DNA of 20,722 nucleotides from Gallionella sp. UBA6045. Lineage in GTDB: Bacteria > Pseudomonadota > Gammaproteobacteria > Burkholderiales > Gallionellaceae. The stretch covers positions 4,748 through 25,469 of the forward strand of contig DIYV01000011.1 in assembly GCA_002429165.1 (NCBI GenBank), given 5' to 3'. A program made the translations under genes and the position numbers. Below the pieces are notes generated by a model. The model ran no database searches and was not told the origin of the DNA. It saw nothing but the letters and a program-made list of their open reading frames with translations. Numbering within the stretch: the first letter of the stretch is position 1; the number at the start of each line of letters is the position of its first letter. Shown here piece after piece: positions 15,396 through 20,722 of this stretch.

Positions 15396-16511
15396 TCAGC
15401 CGATCAGGGATTCGGCAGGGTAATGTTCCAGTCCGAATGCCTCGGCAACTTTCTTGTGCGTTATTCTTCCGCCGATGATGTTGAGTCCCTTCAGCAGTGC
15501 CGAGGATTCCTCGAGCGCCTGCCTGTATCCCCTGTTCGCCAATTGCAGCACATAGGGCAAGGTCGCGTTGGTCAGCGCCAGGGTGGGTGTGAGCGGCACG
15601 CTGCCGGGCATATTGGCCACACCGTAATGAACAATGCCATCGACAATGAAGGTCGGATTCTCGTGTGTGGTGGGATGCATGGTCTCGACGCAGCCGCCCT
15701 GGTCGATCGAGACATCGACGATCACCGTACCCCTGCGCAATCTCGCCAGGTCTTCGCGGCGTATCAGTTTGGGTGCGACGGCACCATGCACCAGAACCGC
15801 GCCAATGACCAAGTCGGCGCCGGTGATCTGGTCCAGCAGATTGTGCCGGTTTGAAAATATCAGCTGCACGTTGGCCGGCATCACATCGCTCAGATAGCGC
15901 AACCGCTCCAGCGAAGTATCGAGGATCACGACATGGGCACCCATCCCGGCCGCGATCTTCGCCGCATTCATACCTACCACCCCGCCGCCGAGGATCACCA
16001 CCTTGCCGGGCGGTACACCCGGCACGCCGCTGAGCAATATGCCGCGCCCGCCATACAGGTTTTCCAGATACTTGGCGCCTTCCTGCACCGCCATGCGTCC
16101 GGCCACTTCCGACATCGGTGTCAGCAGTGGCAGTTCACCCGAAGGCAGCTCGATGGTTTCATACGCGATGCAAACCGCGCCGGAGGCGATAAGCGCTCTG
16201 ACCACAGACTCGTTTGCGGCGAAATGAAAGTAAGTGAAGATGATGTGACCGGGTTTGATACGTTTCCATTCCGGCGCTATCGGTTCTTTCACTTTCACGA
16301 TCAGGTCGGATGCAGCCCACACCGCATCGGCATCCTTGGCGATTTGCGCGCCCGCCGCCAGGTATTGCGCATCGGTGAAGTCGCTGCCAAGCCCAGCTCC
16401 CGTTTCCACGATAACAGTGTGCCTCGCCGACACCAAAGCCGCCGCCCCGGCCGGAACCAGCGAGATGCGGTTCTCGTTGGGTTTGATTTCTTTCGGTATG
16501 CCGATTTTCAT
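15396..16511 (-). CDS. ald: Alanine dehydrogenase
   Basis: A 371-residue protein, the normal length for Ald, catalysing NAD-dependent interconversion of L-alanine and pyruvate plus ammonia in the cytoplasm. Motifs in order: MKIGIPKEIKPNENRISLVP with the substrate-binding Arg, the IVKVKEPI segment with catalytic Lys, YFHFAA with the catalytic His, the Rossmann loop VVILGGGVVGMNAAKIAAGM followed by Asp in VVILDTS, VDVSIDQGGCVET with the catalytic Asp, and MPGSVPLTPTLALTNATLPY. All key residues expected from characterised Ald enzymes are present. AGGAGG lies 7 nt before ATG 16511. Nothing in the context shows its regulator; no Lrp/AldR gene is adjacent. Confidence 0.96.
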   Translation of the reverse strand: MKIGIPKEIKPNENRISLVPAGAAALVSARHTVIVETGAGLGSDFTDAQYLAAGAQIAKDADAVWAASDLIVKVKEPIAPEWKRIKPGHIIFTYFHFAANESVVRALIASGAVCIAYETIELPSGELPLLTPMSEVAGRMAVQEGAKYLENLYGGRGILLSGVPGVPPGKVVILGGGVVGMNAAKIAAGMGAHVVILDTSLERLRYLSDVMPANVQLIFSNRHNLLDQITGADLVIGAVLVHGAVAPKLIRREDLARLRRGTVIVDVSIDQGGCVETMHPTTHENPTFIVDGIVHYGVANMPGSVPLTPTLALTNATLPYVLQLANRGYRQALEESSALLKGLNIIGGRITHKKVAEAFGLEHYPAESLIG

Positions 16512-16635
16512 GTGGTGGCCTCCTGATGTGGGCAGAAATATTTTATTTACCCGAGATTACTCAGGAAGACATAGTAGCAAACTCGGCTGGTATTAGAATG
16601 GGCGAAACCGTGCTAACCGCTTCCATCCTGTTAGC

Positions 16636-16671
16636 CGAAAAAAATGGGGCCGGTTTATCCCGGCCCCATTT
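16636..16671 (-). terminator. Rho-independent terminator after the vWA lipoprotein gene
   Basis: A 12-bp perfect stem (16642-16653 with 16660-16671, core ATGGGGCCGG/CCGGCCCCAT) with a 6-nt loop is followed, reading on the minus strand, by seven T residues (A run 16638-16644 on the plus strand). It lies 35 bp after the stop of the vWA lipoprotein gene and so closes that transcript before ald. Confidence 0.92.
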
Positions 16672-16705
16672 GATGTGTATAGCTAAACTTAAGCCAACAC
16701 CGCTA

Positions 16706-17368
16706 TCAGCGGATGTTCAAGATGGATTCCATGTTGTTATCCAGGTCGTTCACCACTACCCATTCGGTGGCGCCGGCCTTAAGAACCTTCGCCTTCCAGC
16801 GTGACAGCCTATCGAGGTATAACCGGGGATCGGCATTATCGGTACCCAGCTTGCTCACGTTCAGCGCCACGATGCGGATCCCATCGAGCTTGATCGGGAA
16901 ATCACGCACCGTTCCCTTGCCCAATTCTTCTTGCATGTCAGAGAAGATAACTATGGTCTTGATCCCGGCCTTGGTTTCGTTGAGGTATTCCTCTCCCTGG
17001 ATCAGACCCCCGGTGATATCGGTATATGCACTGCCGTGGACGGCCTTGGAAAACTCCTCGATTTTTGCTTTGAACGCGCGCTTTTGCTGGGTCGCCTGCG
17101 AGGGGCGCTTGTCGAAAGTGACCTTCGCGACGATATCTTTTTCGGTGAAGCTGCGCGTCTCCACCTTGGCCACCGCCAGCGAATCGCCCGGATTCAGTGT
17201 GGCCAGCAGATAATTGATGATCCTGGCAGCCTTGTTGATCTCCTTCGCGTAGGTGCCGGATGTATCCACCAGCATATACACTGCCTGGCTGTGCACACGA
17301 CTGTCGCCACAAGCGCCGAGGAGAAATGCGCCGAACAGCATGATCCATGCGAGCAGGGATCTTTTCAT
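16706..17368 (-). CDS. vWA-type lipoprotein
   Basis: A 220-residue exported protein. The N-terminus MKRSLLAWIMLFGAFLLGAC is a lipoprotein signal with lipobox LGAC (Cys20), followed by GDS. The mature domain starts at once with a von Willebrand A pattern: YMLVDTSGTY supplies the MIDAS D-x-S-x-T (Asp35, Ser37, Thr39), SAYTDITGGL the MIDAS Thr, and TIVIFSDMQEE the later Asp. Helices and strands alternate as expected for the fold (GIRIVALNVSKLG near the end). It should bind a divalent cation and a protein partner in the periplasm or on the inner face of the outer membrane. Its ATG overlaps the stop of the upstream membrane protein gene by 4 bp (ATGA), so translation is coupled. A terminator follows. 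Confidence 0.82.
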   Translation of the reverse strand: MKRSLLAWIMLFGAFLLGACGDSRVHSQAVYMLVDTSGTYAKEINKAARIINYLLATLNPGDSLAVAKVETRSFTEKDIVAKVTFDKRPSQATQQKRAFKAKIEEFSKAVHGSAYTDITGGLIQGEEYLNETKAGIKTIVIFSDMQEELGKGTVRDFPIKLDGIRIVALNVSKLGTDNADPRLYLDRLSRWKAKVLKAGATEWVVVNDLDNNMESILNIR

Positions 17369-18804
17369 GATGCGCTCCCGGATTTGGCTAGTCCTTTGGC
17401 TGATGTGTTGCCGCGCAACGCCACCACCCAGCGCTCCACCATCAGCGGGATGACGATCAGGACGTCATAGCTCAACTCCAGCACCTTGGCGAAGCGCCTG
17501 AACACCACGCCGGTGAACCTGAGCACGAAACCCAGCCCGCGCATGGTTTGCACCACCAGCACGCCGATAACGGTGCGCAGCGAATGAACCACGCTTTCCA
17601 GCGGGATCGCCACGAACGCCAACGCGAACGGCAGCACAAAGCCCATGATCATCTGGCCGGCCATCGGTATGTTCGACATCAATCCTTCTGTCGCTGCCGG
17701 TGCGGACGAGGACAGATCATGCATCAGCGAAGCCTTGTCGGCGACCAGCATGTCACGCATCAGCGCTAGGGACGACTCGATAGCCGCCAGGATCACCAGA
17801 AAGATCAGCGAGGCCAACATCAAGCGGCGACGCATCCCATCATCCATGCTGGCGATCTTGGGGAACAGTTGCGTGATACGCAGTGATTCAAGCAGGAACA
17901 GTCCCATCGACGCTTCCATCAGGATGATCACCAATGCCGCCACATCCGATGTCCTCAGGTTGTTGGTGATGTAATCGCTGGCGCCCACCATCTCGGACAT
18001 CGGCAGCGCGATCAGCTTGTAGTTGATGAATGCGCCGCCCATCGCGATGACCATGACCAGCGAGGAGATCGCCAGTTGCACGAAGGCGGACACAGTCAGC
18101 GCATGTTCGGTCTTGCTGTCCTTGGCGCGCATACCCGCGAACTTGGTCATGTCGTCATCGATCTGTTTGGCGTTGCCGTGAAGGGTCTGCATCTTTTTGT
18201 CCATCTCCACCATCAGCTTGTCCACCGATCGCCACGTTGGTTGCATCCCCTTCAGTATCTTGTGGCGTTCCTCATAGGAACGCCGATACTCCGCCACTGT
18301 CTTGTCATGGATTTTCTGGATCGACTTGTTGATGTCCTCCAGCAGTTTGCGCGGAATATCGCCGCCCGATTTGAGTTGCGAGACCGATTCGAGTGCGTCC
18401 ACCCATTCCGGGGGCGGCGGCGGGACCTCTCCGCATCTGCGGTAATCCTCCTCGATGCGGGTTGCTTCTTCCAGCAGTTTGCGCTGCAAGGCGGGGAATT
18501 CCTGCATGTCTTTGCGGATGACGTTGCCCACGCGCTCGAATTCCCGATCGATCATTGAAGCCGTGCTCTCCTGGCTATGCGCCAGCAACACTGCCTGATT
18601 GCGCAAACGCAGGTTATCCGCACTCAGGAACAACCATCGGGAAATGAAACGTGTGGACTGGGTGACCAGATTGCATACCGAGTGGATCACTTCATGCATG
18701 GGTTTGCGAGCTGCATACAGGAACAACATCGCCAATACAACCAGAACCAAGACGGACTGCGCTACGCTGTCGGGCCAAAACAACCATGTATTCCGGTCTA
18801 TCAT
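17365..18804 (-). CDS. Large multi-pass membrane protein with coiled-coil domain, unknown function
   Basis: A 479-residue protein I do not recognise. One membrane segment lies near residues 17-32, then a mostly helical, charged region at about 80-225 with coiled-coil character (RKLLEEATRIEEDYRR, LLEDINKSIQKIHDKTVAEY, KLMVEMDKKMQTLHGNAKQI) interrupted by a PPPPPEW turn. Further membrane segments follow near 235-260, 283-305, 325-350, 383-405, 410-430 and 440-460. The tail is basic. GGAGGAATAAGCA before ATG 18804 is a strong ribosome binding site. The stop overlaps the start of the vWA lipoprotein by 4 bp, so the two proteins are probably made in fixed ratio and may form one envelope complex; that is inference. 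Confidence 0.8.
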   Translation of the reverse strand: MIDRNTWLFWPDSVAQSVLVLVVLAMLFLYAARKPMHEVIHSVCNLVTQSTRFISRWLFLSADNLRLRNQAVLLAHSQESTASMIDREFERVGNVIRKDMQEFPALQRKLLEEATRIEEDYRRCGEVPPPPPEWVDALESVSQLKSGGDIPRKLLEDINKSIQKIHDKTVAEYRRSYEERHKILKGMQPTWRSVDKLMVEMDKKMQTLHGNAKQIDDDMTKFAGMRAKDSKTEHALTVSAFVQLAISSLVMVIAMGGAFINYKLIALPMSEMVGASDYITNNLRTSDVAALVIILMEASMGLFLLESLRITQLFPKIASMDDGMRRRLMLASLIFLVILAAIESSLALMRDMLVADKASLMHDLSSSAPAATEGLMSNIPMAGQMIMGFVLPFALAFVAIPLESVVHSLRTVIGVLVVQTMRGLGFVLRFTGVVFRRFAKVLELSYDVLIVIPLMVERWVVALRGNTSAKGLAKSGSAS

Positions 18805-18930
18805 TGCTTATTCCTCCCAGTTTTATACCGGCATTTCAACACCAAAATACCGGATTTTCACTTAGGGGAAAGGCCAGGAAGCGCTTTCCCAAACGAAGAA
18901 CACTATGCCTGCGCTACTCCATTGGGGCAA

Positions 18931-19000
18931 TACCGCTTATCCCGATTATTTACCGCTCATTACTGCTTCATACCGTTCATCTCCCCAATATGACCGCTCG
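18931..19000 (-). repeat. Direct repeats of ATRAGCGGTA, spaced ~20 bp
   Basis: Read on the minus strand, the boxes are CGAGCGGTCA, ATGAACGGTA, ATGAGCGGTA and ATAAGCGGTA, with first bases spaced 21, 20 and 20 bp; TGAAGCAGTA sits at the half-period between two of them. This one-face-of-the-helix spacing is typical of tandem sites for a transcription factor that binds direct repeats. They lie 127-196 bp before the membrane-protein start, suitable for activation of that operon. The regulator is unknown. Confidence 0.5.
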
Positions 19001-19132
19001 TTACGATTGGCTGCTTTTTTTCAATTTGACCCCGCTTGTTATTCGGCCTGAAACATTCAGCCACCTACTGGCCAATCGTTTCAACGCAATGGGATTTCTT
19101 CAGTCGCAAAAGCCGGAAAAAGCAACGAACTG

Positions 19133-19189
19133 CTGCCCGAGTTCGGGCAGAACGCATCAACGTATGATTAGCTGCCCGCCGGGGGGCAG
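19133..19189 (-). terminator. Tandem hairpins with identical stems downstream of the kinase-REC gene
   Basis: Two inverted repeats, 19133-19150 (CTGCCCGA-GT-TCGGGCAG) and 19172-19189 (CTGCCC...GGGCAG), follow the kinase-REC stop at 19211. On the minus strand both begin TTCTGCCC and end GGGCAG around a different 6-nt centre. Neither has an immediate T run, though TTTTT follows the second after 11 nt, so they may be a weak terminator or mRNA 3'-end structure. Confidence 0.45.
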
Positions 19190-19210
19190 AAACAAGCAAG
19201 AATGCGTGGG

Positions 19211-20722
19211 TTATCTGGCCTTGAACCAGCGATCGGATAGTGCCGTTATTCCTTCAAATATCTTTTTACCGACCGATGAGTTGCGCAACTGCCCGGATTC
19301 GTGCACACGATACTGTTTCAGCAATTGCGGTGATTTTTCAAAGGCCACGTACTGCTCGAGTGCGGCATGCAGATATTTCTTGAGCAAATTCACTTTCACC
19401 GGTTTGTTCAGGAAGCGGAAGATTTGCGCCTGATTGATCAGTTCGATCACCATGTCCGAGTCTGATGCGGCAGTGAGAACGATGGTCAGGATCTGCGGAT
19501 TCTCCTGTTTAAGCAGCTTGATCATTGCCGCCATGTCTTCGTTGTCCGCTCCAACATCGGCGAGCACCACGCCAATTTCATGTTCCTGCATCAGCGCGAT
19601 CGCGGCATCCAGGCTGGCTGCGTAATACACCGGGCACAGACCGTCTATCAGCCCTTTGGTGACCCGGTAAGTCTCATCATCCTTGTCTATGATCAGGATG
19701 CCCACTTTCAAGTTGTGCGGCAGCACCACCGGGACGGCAGGGACATTGGAGAGTTCCAAAGAAATGGTCACCGCTTCCGCGACGGTCTGCTGTAATTCCT
19801 GGTTATTCCAGGGTTTGCTGATGAAGCGGTAGACCTCGCCGTCATTGATCGAGCCGACGATGGATGCCAGATCGGAATAACCGGTGAGCAGGATACGAAC
19901 GGTATTGGGAGAAATTTCGCGTGCCTGGCGCAACAACTCGACTCCGTGCATGATCGGCATGCGCTGGTCGCTGATGATGACGTTGATCTTGTGGCGCTTG
20001 ATGAAGTCCAGTGCCTGGTTCGGGTTGGTCGTGGTGAATACGTGGTAACGCATGCGAAACAGCGATTTCAGCCCGTTCAGGATGCGCTCGTCGTCGTCCA
20101 CCGCCAGGATGCGTGCTTTCTTCACGCTCTTGTCGAGGTCGAACTGGCTGTCCTCGCTTCCAGCAAACAATCCATCCGGCGCCTGTCCCGGTTCGGTATC
20201 CTGGCTGCCGGTACCGGCAGAGGTTTGCTCGGCAACCCGGGGGGTGATCATGCGGGCATTGGCCAGTACGTTACCCGTTGCATTGCCGGGCTGCAGAATC
20301 GGCTGCGGACCTGTCGGGGACTCTTTCGTCCCTTGATTGGCGGTGATTCCGGCTGCCTCCATTAATGCATCGGAAAACTCGCGTGCAGTCTGGTATCGAT
20401 TCCCGCCATCCTTGGCAAGCGCTTTCAGTATCACCTGATCGATCTGCGGGGTCAGTTCGGGGTTAATGATGGATGGCGCTACCGGAGGCTCGTGGACCAC
20501 CTGCTGCATGACGGCTACGCTTTTGCCGAGGAAAGGTCTTTTGCCGGTCAGGAGCTCATACGCGATCACGCCCACCGAATAGATGTCGGAGCGCGCGTCG
20601 ACCGGCATGCCGACGAGTTGCTCCGGCGACATGTAGTGCAGCGAGCCGAGCACGTCGCCTACCTTGGTCAGTTCGGACGATTCGGAATGCGCAATGCCAA
20701 AATCGCAAATCTTGATGCGGCC
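19211..20722 (-). CDS. Ser/Thr protein kinase fused to two receiver domains (5' end outside window)
   Basis: The frame is open to the window edge, so the N-lobe and catalytic loop are missing; 503 residues are visible. They begin with the kinase DFG segment (IKICDFGIAH), the activation loop and LHYMSPEQ (APE motif), SDIYSVGVIAYELLTGKRPF, and C-lobe helices to about residue 123, a Hanks-type kinase. After a ~75-residue polar linker comes REC1 (about 204-320: ILAVDDDERIL, phosphoacceptor Asp252 in IISDQRMP, LLTGY, conserved Lys303 in FISKPW) and REC2 (about 340-455: LIIDKDDE, Asp389 in VLADVG, IVLTAAS, Lys440 in LNKPV). REC1 resembles HupR/RpfG-type receivers. The protein joins eukaryotic-type kinase and two-component inputs. 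No separate DNA-binding or output domain follows; the GTG at 20653 is internal. Confidence 0.9.
   Translation of the reverse strand, partial: GRIKICDFGIAHSESSELTKVGDVLGSLHYMSPEQLVGMPVDARSDIYSVGVIAYELLTGKRPFLGKSVAVMQQVVHEPPVAPSIINPELTPQIDQVILKALAKDGGNRYQTAREFSDALMEAAGITANQGTKESPTGPQPILQPGNATGNVLANARMITPRVAEQTSAGTGSQDTEPGQAPDGLFAGSEDSQFDLDKSVKKARILAVDDDERILNGLKSLFRMRYHVFTTTNPNQALDFIKRHKINVIISDQRMPIMHGVELLRQAREISPNTVRILLTGYSDLASIVGSINDGEVYRFISKPWNNQELQQTVAEAVTISLELSNVPAVPVVLPHNLKVGILIIDKDDETYRVTKGLIDGLCPVYYAASLDAAIALMQEHEIGVVLADVGADNEDMAAMIKLLKQENPQILTIVLTAASDSDMVIELINQAQIFRFLNKPVKVNLLKKYLHAALEQYVAFEKSPQLLKQYRVHESGQLRNSSVGKKIFEGITALSDRWFKAR

Larger units (their letters stand above)
18805..19210. 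promoter_or_regulatory. Control region with phased direct repeats and tandem hairpins
   Basis: A 406-bp gap between the kinase-REC gene and the membrane-protein gene, both minus strand. It is more AT-rich than its surroundings and holds two structured parts, listed separately: TACCG-type direct repeats at 18931-19000 and two CTGCCC/GGGCAG hairpins at 19133-19189. Two more TACCGG boxes occur at 18826 and 18848, 22 bp apart, just before the membrane-protein gene. A plus-strand frame of 215 codons crosses the region but overlaps both genes and has no ribosome binding site, so I do not call it. Confidence 0.5.

Noticed and set aside
18931..19000. CRISPR-like array
   Set aside because: The repeated boxes are only ~10 bp with 10-bp intervals, far too short for CRISPR repeats and spacers, and no cas gene is present.
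18786..19433. Plus-strand open frame of 215 codons
   Set aside because: It overlaps two well-supported minus-strand genes, has no ribosome binding site, and its composition follows the repeat region.

Overview
The window reads as ordinary chromosomal DNA of a GC-rich Gram-negative bacterium, most likely a betaproteobacterium of the Gallionellaceae/Nitrosomonadales type. This placement is inferred from remembered protein style and from the gene mix (two lipoproteins, a small outer-membrane-type protein, PAS-GGDEF-EAL signalling, a YihY-type membrane protein, a PsiE-family protein); no search was run. I see no phage genes, transposase, tRNA, rRNA or CRISPR array. Most genes are on the minus strand; the plus-strand genes are the cut-off transporter, polX, the CapA-like gene and a small lipoprotein.

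Layout. 1-980 (+): C-terminal part of an MFS permease of the UMF1/Atg22-like type. 4266-981 (-): a probable three-gene operon of a CYTH-CHAD protein (triphosphate/polyphosphate related), a small anchored Ala/Pro-rich protein with a two-cysteine tail, and a serine alpha/beta hydrolase. 4363-6087 (+): family X DNA polymerase with PHP nuclease domain. 6128-6186: a perfect 25-bp inverted repeat of REPIN type, 13 bp before the start of a CapA-like metallophosphatase gene (6200-7201, +). 9671-7236 (-): a PAS-PAS-PAS-GGDEF-EAL protein, divergent from a small NrfJ-like lipoprotein (10019-10435, +). 11733-10474 (-): a small barrel-like exported protein followed by an EI24/CysZ-type membrane protein. 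12888-12010 (-): YihY/BrkB family. 12889-13553: a long gap that appears to hold a decayed small membrane-protein gene. 16511-13554 (-): alanine dehydrogenase, PsiE-family protein, rhomboid protease and a very acidic protein with an internal repeat. 18804-16706 (-): a translationally coupled pair, a large multi-pass coiled-coil membrane protein plus a vWA-type lipoprotein, closed by a strong intrinsic terminator. 18805-19210: a control region with 20-bp-phased direct repeats and two matching hairpins. 20722-19211 (-): a Ser/Thr kinase fused to two receiver domains, 5' end outside the window.

The best candidate for an undescribed system is the right end: the Ser/Thr kinase-REC-REC protein, the repeat-rich intergenic region and the coupled coiled-coil membrane protein/vWA lipoprotein pair. 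All lie on one strand, and together they suggest an envelope module with a signalling protein upstream. That link is inference from position only. The rest is mostly recognisable housekeeping or accessory content.
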